A DNA stretch of 64,000 bases. It comes from Geobacteraceae bacterium (lineage in GTDB: Bacteria; Desulfobacterota; Desulfuromonadia; Geobacterales; Pseudopelobacteraceae). Below are positions 7,854-16,559 of the stretch, in pieces; position 1 is the first letter of the stretch, and each line of letters starts with the position of its first letter. The stretch is taken from NCBI GenBank assembly GCA_016720395.1, contig JADKKR010000008.1, positions 62,001 to 126,000 on the forward strand, read 5' to 3'. The notes below the pieces were generated by a model. It was not told the origin of the DNA, ran no database searches, and worked only from the letters and a program-made list of their open reading frames with translations. A program made the position numbers and the translations under genes.

Positions 7854-8672
7854 TTATACTTTCATAGCAGCGTCAATCAGTTGTAATCCCTCCAGCGCCC
7901 CGCATGGCATCGATATGTGGGGCGCTTTTATGTCCGGCTCGCGGGGGTTGATGCGGATGGCAGTGGCGTGGGGCAGGTTCCAGCCGATGCGTTCGGTGGT
8001 GGCGCGGATAGTGGGGATGGCGCTGCCGGCCCCCATCTCGATCACGGCGATTCTCCGATCGGCGTGTGTCTCGAGAAATCTGTCATAGCGGTGCTCCTGA
8101 ATGCGGGTGCGGTCCGGCAGCCATGACCAGTCGCCAAACATGAGGATATTGGGGCGGCAGACCTCGCCGCACTCACCGCAGCGCGGTGTATGGCGGGCGC
8201 GCATGCTGATCTCGTCCACCGGGATGACCTCGTCATTGAACCAGATCTCACTGCTGCAAGGGGTCTGGCATTGCAGCCAGTGGATCGAACCATGCACTTC
8301 GACGATACGGCTGTCGTCGTAACCGGCCTTCTGGAACTGACCGTCCACGTTGGAGGTTACCACGAAATAATCGGCGTTGTTGCGTTCAATCCATTTCTTG
8401 ATGATATGAAAACCCTCGTGGGGGACCGTGTCGCGGTAGAGGTTGGTGCGGTGGCCATAGAAGCCCCAGCCGAAGGACGGGTCGTGCTGGAAATGCACCG
8501 GGTTGGCGCAGTCTACAAAGGAGAGCCCAAGACGGGCATAGGGGGGGTAGGCCTGCCAGAAGCCGTGGTCGCCGCGGAAGTCGGGCAGACCGGAATCAAC
8601 CCCCATGCCGGCTCCGGCGGTGATGACGAAAACTTCTGCTCCCCTGATAATCTCTGCAGCTTTACTGTACAT
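7854..8672 (-). CDS. Sir2-family NAD-dependent protein deacylase
   Basis: 272 residues. The NAD-binding signature GAGMGVDSGLPDFRG is at about residues 20-34, followed by TSNVDG and VHGSIHWLQC containing the catalytic His. A Cys4 zinc site is formed by CQTPC and CGECGEVC, then the nicotinamide-pocket region PNILMFGD. These features fit sirtuins that remove acyl groups from lysine using NAD+. GGAGGTGACCA precedes the ATG. Monocistronic and convergent with the riboswitch-controlled microprotein. Substrates are unknown. Confidence 0.9.
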   Translation of the reverse strand: MYSKAAEIIRGAEVFVITAGAGMGVDSGLPDFRGDHGFWQAYPPYARLGLSFVDCANPVHFQHDPSFGWGFYGHRTNLYRDTVPHEGFHIIKKWIERNNADYFVVTSNVDGQFQKAGYDDSRIVEVHGSIHWLQCQTPCSSEIWFNDEVIPVDEISMRARHTPRCGECGEVCRPNILMFGDWSWLPDRTRIQEHRYDRFLETHADRRIAVIEMGAGSAIPTIRATTERIGWNLPHATAIRINPREPDIKAPHISMPCGALEGLQLIDAAMKV

Positions 8673-8981
8673 TGGTCACCTCCTGCAAGAATCCCTGCAA
8701 ATTTCACTCACGCACCAATCAGTAGGCGCTTTTAGGTGACGACGCTACGAAGGGCATTGCCGTCCCGTATTATTCGGGTGGCGTTACGGCTGTGTGAAAC
8801 CAGAATCAGTTCAGGCCAGTTGTTTTGTCACGGCGAGAAATTGTATGTCATCACTGTTGTCCGTTCAAGTTGAATTCCTGATCGTAACAAGCATAATTTC
8901 AGATAATGGTTTTTCATACCTCCGCCGTGTGCTATGGTGCGGCATCTCATTGATTTTGTAACAGGAAAAGAACACACGATT
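8673..8981. other. Divergent intergenic region sir2 / ylqF
   Basis: About 309 nt between two divergent genes. The sir2 Shine-Dalgarno abuts 8673. A weak plus-strand promoter candidate, TTGAAT, 17-18 nt, ATAATTT, lies near 8870-8900 and could serve ylqF. I see no small ORF with a good ribosome binding site and no obvious RNA structure. Confidence 0.35.
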
Positions 8982-9857
8982 ATGACAATCAAATGGTATC
9001 CCGGACATATGGGCAAGGCCCTGGAGCAGATCGGCGAACTGATCAAGAGGGTCGATGTGGTTATCGAGGTTCTGGATGCCCGCCTGCCCGCCTCCAGTTC
9101 CAACCACAAGATTCAGGAGCTGCGGCGCACCAAGCCCTGGATCAAGATCCTCAACAAGCACGATCTGGCTGATCCGTCAATTACCAAGGCCTGGGTGAAG
9201 CTGTTCGAACAGGAGTCCGGTGTGCGGGCTCTGCCCATGTCCTCCAAACAGTCCACTGAGACCAAGCAGCTGATCAAACTGTGCAAACTCATGGCGCCCA
9301 AACGGGGCAAGCCGGGCTTCCCGGTACGGGTCATGGTGGTCGGTATCCCCAATGTGGGCAAGTCGACCCTGATCAACACCCTGGCGGGGCGCAGCATGGC
9401 CAAGGTCGGCGACAAGCCGGCCATTACCACCACCACGCAGCTGATTGACCTGCACAATGGTGTTGTCCTCAACGACACGCCGGGTGTGCTCTGGCCGGAC
9501 ATGGAGGACCAGGATGGGGCCTACCGGTTGGCCACCAGCGGGGCCATCGGTGCCAATGCCCTCGACTACACCGTCGTCGGATTGTTTGCCTGTGAATTCA
9601 TGCTGCGCCGCTATCCGGAAAAGCTTGTCGAACGCTACAAATTGAATGAGTTACCGGGAGATGGCTATGGTCTGCTGGACGCCATCGGCCGCTGCCTGGG
9701 ATGCCTGAAGGCCGGGGGGGGCATCGACCAGCATCGGGCCGCCGAGGCGTTTCTGCGTGAGTTGCGGGCCGGAAAACTGGGGCGGATCAGCCTGGAGGAA
9801 CCGGCGAAGGAGGTCGTTGAAACGGTGGTTACGGAGGATCAGTTTACGAGTGAGTAA
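8982..9857 (+). CDS. ylqF: Circularly permuted GTPase YlqF/RbgA, ribosome biogenesis
   Basis: The G motifs occur in permuted order: G4 (LNKHDLAD, about residue 55), then G1 (GIPNVGKST, about 122), then G3 (NDTPG, about 165). The N-terminal WYPGHMGKA is the family signature. These proteins assist late assembly of the 50S subunit. 291 residues, normal length. I start at the ATG at 8982 (MTIKWYPGHM), which matches the family N-terminus; the frame is open 16 codons further up but that extension is not family-like. The C-terminal helical domain is present. It ends about 30 nt before a bidirectional terminator shared with the convergent DUF1015 gene. Confidence 0.92.
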   Translation: MTIKWYPGHMGKALEQIGELIKRVDVVIEVLDARLPASSSNHKIQELRRTKPWIKILNKHDLADPSITKAWVKLFEQESGVRALPMSSKQSTETKQLIKLCKLMAPKRGKPGFPVRVMVVGIPNVGKSTLINTLAGRSMAKVGDKPAITTTTQLIDLHNGVVLNDTPGVLWPDMEDQDGAYRLATSGAIGANALDYTVVGLFACEFMLRRYPEKLVERYKLNELPGDGYGLLDAIGRCLGCLKAGGGIDQHRAAEAFLRELRAGKLGRISLEEPAKEVVETVVTEDQFTSE

Positions 9858-9885
9858 GGTCAGGATAAGTTTTGCCGAAACAAAA

Positions 9886-9922
9886 CAACGCCCCGCTTCC
9901 ATCAGGAATGCGGGGCGTTTTC
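9886..9922 (+). terminator. Bidirectional terminator, ylqF / DUF1015
   Basis: AACGCCCCGC, loop, GCGGGGCGTT with a T-run on the plus side and AAAAC on the other side, so it can act on both strands. Almost the same GCCCCGC...GCGGGGC hairpin recurs after pyc at 44750. Confidence 0.85.
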
Positions 9923-9940
9923 GTCACTATCAGCGGTAGG

Positions 9941-11182
9941 CTAGTGAAGAAGGTGGACGAACAGGCCGCTGCGCAACTTGGGTTCAAACCATGTTGACTT
10001 GGGCGGCATGATCTGGTCCTGGTCGGCCAGCTCAATCAATTCGCTGATCGAAGTCGGGTGGAGCGAGAAGGCCACGGCGTACTCACCGGAATCCACCAGC
10101 TTTACGAGTTCTTCGTTGCCGCGGATTCCTCCCACGAAATGGATGCGCTTGTCGGTGCGGGGATTGTGGATACCGAGCAGCGGCGACAGCAGGCTGTTCT
10201 GAAGGATTGAGACATCCAGCCGGTCGACAGTATCGGCCTCGTTGACGATGGCTGCTTTTGCATGCAGGTGGTACCAGTGATTGTCCAGGTACATACCGAA
10301 GTGGTGTCGGGAGTGTGGAACCACGGTCTCATTAGCTGGAACGATTTCGAATGACGTCTTGATATGGGTGATGAATTCAGCGATGCTCTGGCCGTTCAGG
10401 TCCTTGACCGCCCGGTTGTAGGGCATGATGTGGAGCTGGTTTTCGGGGAAGATGACGGTCAGAAAAAAATTGTATTCCTCCCGGCCGGTGTGCTGCGGAT
10501 TCCGTGCGCGGCGCAGTTCGCGCACGCGTCCGGCGGCAGCGCTGCGGTGATGGCCGTCGGCCACGTACAGGCGCGGAATGGCATCGAACAGCACAACCAG
10601 CCTGTTTATCAGCGTCACATCGGCAATGATCCAGAGGGTGTGCGCGACGCCGTCGTTTGAGATAAAGTCGTATACCGGGTGACCATTGGTTACTCCCTCG
10701 ATGATCCCTTCCACCTCGCCGCAGGAGCGGGAGAGGTAAAAGACCGGCTCGTCATTGGCATCCAGGTAGTCGATATGCTTGACGCGGTCTTCTTCCTTGT
10801 CGGCCCTGGTATGCTCGTGTTTCTTGATCACTCCGGACTGGTAGTCGTCGACGCTGGCACAGACCACCAGTCCGGTCTGGGTAATAGCGCCCATGCGTTG
10901 ACGGTAGACGTAGAAGCAGTCCTGATTCTCCTGGACCAGTACCCCACGCCGGATGAATTCATTCAGATTGTGCTTTCCCTGCACATACACGGGTTCATCA
11001 TGGCAGTCAATGTCATCCGGCAGACCAATTTCCGGCCGGGATACATGCAGGAAGCTGTCGGGGTTTCCGGCAGCCATGGCGCGTGCCTCGGCGACGTCCA
11101 TTACATCGTAGGGAAGGGCGGCGACCTTGTCGGCCAACTCTTTGGGAGGGCGAAGGCCGCGGAATGGTTTGATGATAGCCAT
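9941..11182 (-). CDS. DUF1015 family protein
   Basis: 413 residues from the ATG at 11182 (MAIIKPFRGLRPP); the open frame to 11299 is non-family sequence overlapping a palindromic repeat. Family-type segments are the N-terminal KPFRGLRPP...ALPYDVMD, SFLHVSRPE, IKKHEHTRADKEEDR, IADGHHRSAAA-like (YVADGHHRSA) and a C-terminal HFVGGI. The conserved charged and His motifs suggest an enzyme, but I do not assign a reaction. GAGGAC lies about 10 nt before the start. Single-gene unit with the shared terminator downstream. Confidence 0.85.
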   Translation of the reverse strand: MAIIKPFRGLRPPKELADKVAALPYDVMDVAEARAMAAGNPDSFLHVSRPEIGLPDDIDCHDEPVYVQGKHNLNEFIRRGVLVQENQDCFYVYRQRMGAITQTGLVVCASVDDYQSGVIKKHEHTRADKEEDRVKHIDYLDANDEPVFYLSRSCGEVEGIIEGVTNGHPVYDFISNDGVAHTLWIIADVTLINRLVVLFDAIPRLYVADGHHRSAAAGRVRELRRARNPQHTGREEYNFFLTVIFPENQLHIMPYNRAVKDLNGQSIAEFITHIKTSFEIVPANETVVPHSRHHFGMYLDNHWYHLHAKAAIVNEADTVDRLDVSILQNSLLSPLLGIHNPRTDKRIHFVGGIRGNEELVKLVDSGEYAVAFSLHPTSISELIELADQDQIMPPKSTWFEPKLRSGLFVHLLH

Positions 11183-11204
11183 AATATTGTCCTCGGGAAC
11201 GGTC

Positions 11205-11302
11205 TTTTTTCGCCCTGGCTGCGTAAGTATTCGGAATAGGTTGTGCGACGTAGCGCTGCTACGTCTCCGCCCGATTCCTCGACAGCCTTGCCAGAACAAA
11301 AA
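11205..11302. repeat. Imperfect long palindrome with a TACGTC core
   Basis: The core GACGTAGC-GCT-GCTACGTC (11247-11265) is a perfect 8-bp inverted repeat. The flanks (CTGGCTG... on the left and ...CAGCCTTGCCAG on the right) continue as an imperfect inverted repeat over almost 100 nt. It fills the gap between DUF1015 and the NlpC gene. It resembles intergenic REP/MITE-type elements; no coding capacity. Confidence 0.6.
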
Positions 11303-11339
11303 AATCCGCGTTTCTATCTAAAGTGTTAAAGATGAACTA

Positions 11340-12167
11340 CTAGAAATACCTTCTCGCTCCGATAAAACGCTTCTCGAAGTAGCTTTCATCGACGGATGTG
11401 ACGCGGATCTCCTCACCCCGTCGCGGGGCGTGGACAAACCTGCCGTTGCCGACGTAGATGCCGACGTGGTTGATCGAGCTTTCAGAAGAACCAAAGAAGA
11501 TCAGGTCACCATCCTGAAGTTCCCCTTTTGCAACGGACTCTCCGGCCTTGTACTGGTCACGCGAGGTGCGCGGGATACTGAGTCCGCACAGGTTGTAGAC
11601 CGCACGCACGAAGCCGCTGCAGTCCATGCCGTCGACCACATTTTCACCGCCCCAGCGGTAAGGGATTCCCACAAAGCGTTCGGCAGTCCGGGCAGCGATG
11701 GCGCCCATATCCTTTTCACCTTTGGCTGTGTTCGACGTAGTCCTGGCGGCGGATTCCTTCGGGACGACCGGGCGCAGCGTCTCACGGGGGGTGCGAATCT
11801 CTTCCGGCGGTGATTTTTGTATGACCGTTTCCCTCGGTCGACTGAAGACGACCTCGTTGGGCGGGGCGATGTAATAACTGTCGATCAGGCGGTCGGCGAC
11901 CAGCTTATCGGCCTGTGCGCGGGCCTTGTTCTTGCTGGGGAAATCACCGAATCGCACGGCATAGACGCCGTTGTCTTTCCGGAAATAAAAGGCGTCCAGT
12001 CCTTTAGATTGAAGTCTTGTGGTAAATCGTTCGGCATTTTTGACATCAGCGAAGGCCCCCATCTGTATGGCATAGCCGAGGCGGCTGATACCTGACTGCC
12101 TGGCGGCCAGGGAGGGCAGGACAAACATCAGTATAAGCAGTAGCGTGATGGGCAGTATTCGTCTCAT
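11340..12167 (-). CDS. SPOR-domain NlpC/P60 cell-wall endopeptidase, exported
   Basis: About 275 residues. A signal peptide (MRRILPITLLLILMF, ending near ALAA-like SLAAR at 19-23) is followed by a SPOR domain (about 31-100, starting GYAIQMGAF), a Pro/Arg-rich linker, and an NlpC/P60 domain (about 155-275) with the catalytic Cys in MDCSGF and His in NHVGIYVG. SPOR domains bind denuded septal glycan, so a role in peptidoglycan turnover near division sites is likely. The frame opens at 12221 with an ATG overlapping the prfB stop (TAATG), so a coupled longer start is possible; I chose 12167 because it begins directly at the signal peptide, although its ribosome binding site is weak. Confidence 0.88.
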   Translation of the reverse strand: MRRILPITLLLILMFVLPSLAARQSGISRLGYAIQMGAFADVKNAERFTTRLQSKGLDAFYFRKDNGVYAVRFGDFPSKNKARAQADKLVADRLIDSYYIAPPNEVVFSRPRETVIQKSPPEEIRTPRETLRPVVPKESAARTTSNTAKGEKDMGAIAARTAERFVGIPYRWGGENVVDGMDCSGFVRAVYNLCGLSIPRTSRDQYKAGESVAKGELQDGDLIFFGSSESSINHVGIYVGNGRFVHAPRRGEEIRVTSVDESYFEKRFIGARRYF

Positions 12168-12220
12168 AGGTTTTAAATAGTATCCACTTGTAGTGGAATG
12201 AGTAAAGAAGTTTTTACACA

Positions 12221-13340
12221 TTATTCCACATCCCCGACAGTGCGCCTGACTCCCATGAGGTAGGCAACCACGAACTCCTCCAGGCTGCCGTCCAGGACGG
12301 CATCCGGGTTTCCGCTTTCCACGCCGGTGCGCAGGTCCTTGACCATCTTGTAGGGATGCAGGACGTAGGAGCGGATCTGGCTCCCCCAGCCGATGTCCTT
12401 TTTTTCAGCGGCGATCTCATTGGCCTTGTCCTTGCGATCCTGCACCTCACGTTCATACAGCCTGGATCTCAGAACCTTCATGGCGGTCGCGCGGTTTGAA
12501 ATCTGACTGCGTTCGGACTGGCAGGCGACAATGATGCCGGAGGGGATATGGGTGATGCGGACGGCCGAGTCGGTCGTGTTGACGTGCTGACCACCTGCAC
12601 CGCCGGAGCGGAAGGTATCCACCTTCAGATCGGTATCGCTGATCTTGATGTCGATATCCTCCTCCTCGATCTCGGGGAAGGCGTACATTGAGGCAAAGGA
12701 GGTGTGGCGGCGGGCATTGCTGTCAAAGGGCGATATACGGACCAGTCGGTGAATGCCGGCTTCCGCCTTGAGATATCCGTAGGCGTATTCACCGCTGACA
12801 TTGAAGGTGGCTGACTTGAGTCCGGCTTCATCACCGGCCTGGAATTCGGTTATGGTGGTCTTCCACCCTTTTTTCTCACAGTAGCGCAGGTACATGCGCA
12901 GGATCATCTCTGCCCAATCCTGGGACTCGGTGCCGCCAGCCCCCGGATTTATGGTGATAAAGCAGGAATTCCGGTCATGGGGACCGGAGAGCATGCGCTG
13001 AAACTCAGCTGCCTCGATGCCCTGCTGCAGCCGGTTGTTCATCACTGCTACTTCCGCCAGGGTGTCCTCGTCCAAGGCCTCTTCACCCAGTTCGATCATG
13101 ATGCGCAGATCCTCGACCTGCCTGTGAAGCCCGTCCCACATCTGAACAATCTTTTCCAGGGTGGTGCGTTCCTTTATGATGTGCTGCGACTTGCCGGCGT
13201 CGTCCCAGAAGCCGGGAGCTGACATGATCGATTCAAGCTCCTGGATCGACTCGCGTTTGATTTCTACGTCAAAGAGACCCCCGGAGCTTGGCGATACGCT
13301 CTTCGTAGTCATTGAGGCGGGCTATTTCTTCACGGAACAT
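12221..13340 (-). CDS. prfB: Peptide chain release factor 2 with programmed +1 frameshift
   Basis: Frame 1 starts at the ATG at 13340 (AAGGAG 8 nt upstream), reads MFREEIARLNDYEERIAKLRG-SL, and stops at TGA 13271-13269. The junction CGGGGGTCTCTTTGAC contains the SD-like GGGGG, CTT slippery codon and TGA-C of the classic RF2 autoregulatory shift (13274-13268). After slipping one base the product continues DVEIKRES to the stop at 12221, for 372 residues. The main frame has the RF2 SPF tripeptide (ISPFDSNARR) and GGQ loop (GGAGGQHVN). RF2 reads UGA and UAA stops; low RF2 favours the shift. A naive call would start at 13312 in the second frame with a false N-terminus. The downstream NlpC frame overlaps the stop by one base. 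Confidence 0.95.
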
Positions 13341-13389
13341 TTGAAACTCCTTGATTTTGAATAGTATCAGTCGTTGAGATGCCGGCGAA

Positions 13390-14952
13390 TTATTCGGAAG
13401 TTCTTTTTCGCCTGAGCCAGACCAGTACGCACATACCGGCTGTAAGGAACACGCACAGCCAGGCCGCTGAGTCGCCGTACTTCAGATAGATCGAATTACC
13501 GCTGCCCGGCCGGACTTCACCGACACGGTACCCTTCTGTGAACAGGCCGGTCATGGTATTTATGTGGCCGTTCCGGTCGACGATGGCGGTTACGCCGGTA
13601 TTGGCCGCCCGGACTAACGGGGTGCGCGTCTCCACAGCTCGAAAAGCGGCGATCGAGAGGTGCTGATAGGGGGCCGAGGTCCTGCCGAACCAGGCGTCAT
13701 TGGTTATGTTTGCCAGGATATGCGCACCATTGTTGACATAGGCCCGTGCCACCTCCGGAAACACCGCTTCAGCACAGATCATCGTTCCAATGGAGGTCTG
13801 GCCGGCCATCAACGGCACCGCCCGTTCTCCGGGGGAGAAATCACCGATCCCGACGACCAGTTTGCTGACGAAAGGGAAAAAGCGGCCCAGTGGCACATAT
13901 TCGCCGAAGGGCACCAGGTGGATCTTGTCGCTTCTGCCAATGATCTCACCGCCCGGCGAGATCATGAAGGCGCTGTTAAGAAACACGCGTTTTCCGTTAC
14001 GCAGTTCGTGGGCCGGACTGCCGATGATCAGGCTGAAGGACAGCTCCCGGGCCAGATTCCTGATCCGGTCAGCCTGCTGCGGTTCGTCCTGGAAGAAAAA
14101 AGGCACCGCACTCTCCGGCCAGACCACCAGATCAACGCCACCTTTGGCCGCTTCTCGGGTGAGGCGCTCGTAGACGGCGATGGTGCTTTCCTGGAAGGCC
14201 GGACTCCACTTGACGTCCTGGGGGATATTGCCCTGGATCAGGGCTACGCGCAGAGGCTTCGCTTTACCGGAGTCTCCGCTATTCAGACGCTGGAATCCGT
14301 AGAAGAGCGTTGAAACCAGCATGATCAGAAGCACCAGGGCACTTTTGACCGGGTAGGGGACGCCTGCTCCGGAAACCGCCCGCAGGGCGCGGTAGAGCAC
14401 CACATTGGCCAGGACGATCAATAGGGTCAGGCCGAATACGCCGCAGATATCGGCAATCTGGATCAGCGGCAGGGTCCGGTACTGGCTGTGCCCCAGCATG
14501 GCCCAGGGTGATCCGGTCATGAGATGTGAGCGCAGCAGGTCTCCGGCCACCCAGGCAACCGGCAGGCTGAAGGCGGATTTTATGCCGACCTGCTCTCCGG
14601 CACGCGCCACAAGCGTGGCCAGGCCGTAGAACAGGGCCAGCCAGGCCACCAGGGTCAGGTAGAGCGGTATGCTGACGGCCCAGGGGAGATGGCCGTATTC
14701 GGTTATAACAACATTGATCCAGTAGAGGATGCCGGCATATGCAACCAGGCCGCAGGTGAATCCGAGACGGAAGGCCGTTCGGCGGCTTGTCCCTTCGAGC
14801 GCTGTCAAGAGCGGGATCAGTGCTATCCAGGCCAGAAAGGAGAGGCCGCTGCCAGGAAAGGAAAGGGCGACCAAGGTGCCTGATGCAATTGCCAGAAGCC
14901 CCGGGCGATCAAAAAAAAGCGCCAGACGTCCCGGCAGCAGGCGAGCGGTCAT
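13390..14952 (-). CDS. lnt: Apolipoprotein N-acyltransferase
   Basis: 520 residues: an N-terminal multi-helix membrane part (about 10-215), a periplasmic nitrilase-fold domain (about 230-490) and a C-terminal anchor helix. The nitrilase triad is visible as Glu in WPESAVPFF, Lys in DKIHLVPFGEYVP and Cys in MICAEAVFPE. It adds the third acyl chain to lipoproteins in the inner membrane, which is expected in a diderm. The start overlaps the corC-like stop by 4 nt (ATGA), so the two are translationally coupled. Confidence 0.95.
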   Translation of the reverse strand: MTARLLPGRLALFFDRPGLLAIASGTLVALSFPGSGLSFLAWIALIPLLTALEGTSRRTAFRLGFTCGLVAYAGILYWINVVITEYGHLPWAVSIPLYLTLVAWLALFYGLATLVARAGEQVGIKSAFSLPVAWVAGDLLRSHLMTGSPWAMLGHSQYRTLPLIQIADICGVFGLTLLIVLANVVLYRALRAVSGAGVPYPVKSALVLLIMLVSTLFYGFQRLNSGDSGKAKPLRVALIQGNIPQDVKWSPAFQESTIAVYERLTREAAKGGVDLVVWPESAVPFFFQDEPQQADRIRNLARELSFSLIIGSPAHELRNGKRVFLNSAFMISPGGEIIGRSDKIHLVPFGEYVPLGRFFPFVSKLVVGIGDFSPGERAVPLMAGQTSIGTMICAEAVFPEVARAYVNNGAHILANITNDAWFGRTSAPYQHLSIAAFRAVETRTPLVRAANTGVTAIVDRNGHINTMTGLFTEGYRVGEVRPGSGNSIYLKYGDSAAWLCVFLTAGMCVLVWLRRKRTSE

Positions 14953-15815
14953 TCGTTATCCTGCTTTGAATCTCCACCCGTGCCGAGGCGGGAAATGCAT
15001 ACCTTTTTTATCTTGCGCGCATCGGCATCCAGGATAGTCAGCTGCAGGCCGGCGCCCTTGATGATATCCCCGGTTGTCGGAATCTTGCCGGTCAGGTGGT
15101 ATATCAGTCCGCCGACAGAGTCGAATTTATCCCGTTCGATCTGGGTGTTGAAATGTTCTTCCAGTTCTTCTACCGGCATGCGTGCATCGGCGTTGATGGA
15201 GCCGTCGCTGTTGACGGTAAAGAGGACATCTTCACAATCATATTCATCCTGAATATCTCCCACGATCTGTTCCAGGAGATCCTCAATGGTTATCAGGCCG
15301 GATGTGCCACCGTATTCGTCGATGACAATTGCCAGGTGCACGCGTTTCCGTTTGAACTCCTGAAGGAGCTGTTCAAGATCCTTTGTCTCGGGTATGAAGT
15401 ACGGGGCTCGCAAAATGGTGCGCACCTTTACGTCACCCTCCTGTTCCCCCCAGCATTTGAGAAGATCCTTGGCGTACAGAAGGCCGATGATATTGTCGAT
15501 GGTGTTTTCGTACACCGGAATCCGCGAATGTCCGCAGCTGATGATCGTATCCAGCAGTTCGCGAACCGTGGCTTCCACAGAGACGCAGGCCATGACGGTG
15601 CGCGGCACCATGATCTCGCGTACGACTGTGGTGCGCAGCGAAAAGATCGAACGGATCATTTCGCTCTCTTCCTCGTTGACCAGTCCCTCTTCTTCGCTGG
15701 CTTCGATAAAGTCGTGGATCTCCTCTTCGGTGATCTTTTTGCGTCCGGTCATGATCCGGCTGACCAGTTCGATAAATCCGGACTTTCTACTGCCGCCTTC
15801 TTCCAAGGTCTTCAT
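14949..15815 (-). CDS. CBS-domain protein, CorC/HlyC type
   Basis: 288 residues without membrane helices: an acidic N-terminal region (EEEIHDFIEASEEEG), a pair of CBS domains (about 70-190, with REIMVPRT and the HSRIPVYE segment) and a C-terminal CorC_HlyC transporter-associated domain (about 205-285, DSVGGLIYHLTGKIP). E. coli CorC/YbeX sits beside lnt and ybeY in the same manner, so this is the YbeX/CorC orthologue by context, with a role in Mg2+/Co2+ handling or ribosome stress. GGAGG directly abuts the ATG at 15815; the TTG at 15806 has better spacing and may be the real start. Confidence 0.88.
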   Translation of the reverse strand: MKTLEEGGSRKSGFIELVSRIMTGRKKITEEEIHDFIEASEEEGLVNEEESEMIRSIFSLRTTVVREIMVPRTVMACVSVEATVRELLDTIISCGHSRIPVYENTIDNIIGLLYAKDLLKCWGEQEGDVKVRTILRAPYFIPETKDLEQLLQEFKRKRVHLAIVIDEYGGTSGLITIEDLLEQIVGDIQDEYDCEDVLFTVNSDGSINADARMPVEELEEHFNTQIERDKFDSVGGLIYHLTGKIPTTGDIIKGAGLQLTILDADARKIKKVCISRLGTGGDSKQDNE

Positions 15816-15876
15816 CCTCCGAAATTATTTGTCTGCATGTATCGAAATAAAACATTCTTCATGTCCTGCCGGGCTA

Positions 15877-16521
15877 TCACAGACTTTTAAATACCAGCAG
15901 CACCAGTATGGTGACCACTGCACCAACCAGTGATCCGAATATAACCTCGCGCATGGTGTGAATCCTCATGAGCAGGCGCGAGTGGCTGACCATGGTTGCC
16001 AGTGCGAAGCTGAGCAGAGAGATGAGCGGGTTGCCGGTGTTCAAGGAGACCGCGGTGGCTATGGAAAAGGCCACTGCCGCATGACCGCTGGGGGAGCCGC
16101 CCTGCAGCGGCGTGCCTTTTCCGCTCAGACTCTTGATCATGATGACGACAATCGTGACGACCAGAACGGCCACCACGGTACCAAGATCGGATTGTGTTCC
16201 AAACATGGTCAGTACCCTTCCATAAAGCGGCAGGATGTATGTAGCCAGGATGAGATACCCCATGATCCCGGCGCCGCAGGCTGCCACGAGAACCGCTCCG
16301 GCAGCGGTATCCTTGGCAGTTTTTGCCAGCGGGTGGAAGCCGGGTGACGCCAGGTCGACCAGGGCTTCTACTGCCGTATTGATCAACTCGGCAAACAGTA
16401 CGAAAAGAATCGAGAGTGCCAGAAGGGCGAACTCAATCGGCGAAACGCGCAGGAACAGTGCAGCCAGCAGCACCACCAGGGCGGCAATGAAGTGGCTGCG
16501 CATATGCCGTTCGGTGCGCAC
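15877..16521 (-). CDS. DgkA-PAP2 fusion: lipid kinase joined to a PAP2-type phosphatase
   Basis: The N-terminal part is a DgkA-type kinase (ERHMRSHF, then ELINTAVEALVDL with the catalytic Glu). After about residue 115 it changes to a PAP2 domain with GGSPSGHAAVAF and SRLLMRIHTMREV. Undecaprenol or diacylglycerol kinase plus lipid-phosphate phosphatase activities are implied. Only a GTG at 16521 is available, yet the same frame upstream encodes KPSRFIDSANCAIEGILHA, the expected DgkA N-terminus, back to about 16578, without any ATG, GTG or TTG. The true start is therefore probably upstream at a non-standard codon overlapping ybeY. Its neighbours ybeY, pgpH and corC are the usual context. Confidence 0.85.
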   Translation of the reverse strand: MRTERHMRSHFIAALVVLLAALFLRVSPIEFALLALSILFVLFAELINTAVEALVDLASPGFHPLAKTAKDTAAGAVLVAACGAGIMGYLILATYILPLYGRVLTMFGTQSDLGTVVAVLVVTIVVIMIKSLSGKGTPLQGGSPSGHAAVAFSIATAVSLNTGNPLISLLSFALATMVSHSRLLMRIHTMREVIFGSLVGAVVTILVLLVFKSL

Positions 16522-16559
16522 AGCATGGAGAATCCCCTCAATGGCGCAGTTGGCCGAAT

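Noticed and set aside
9975..10010. tRNA-like GGTTCAAACC string
   Set aside because: Inside the conserved DUF1015 reading frame with no acceptor or anticodon arms around it.
12221..13312. prfB as a simple ORF starting at 13312
   Set aside because: The first codons are out-of-frame sequence; the RF2 frameshift signal and upstream ATG explain the gene better.
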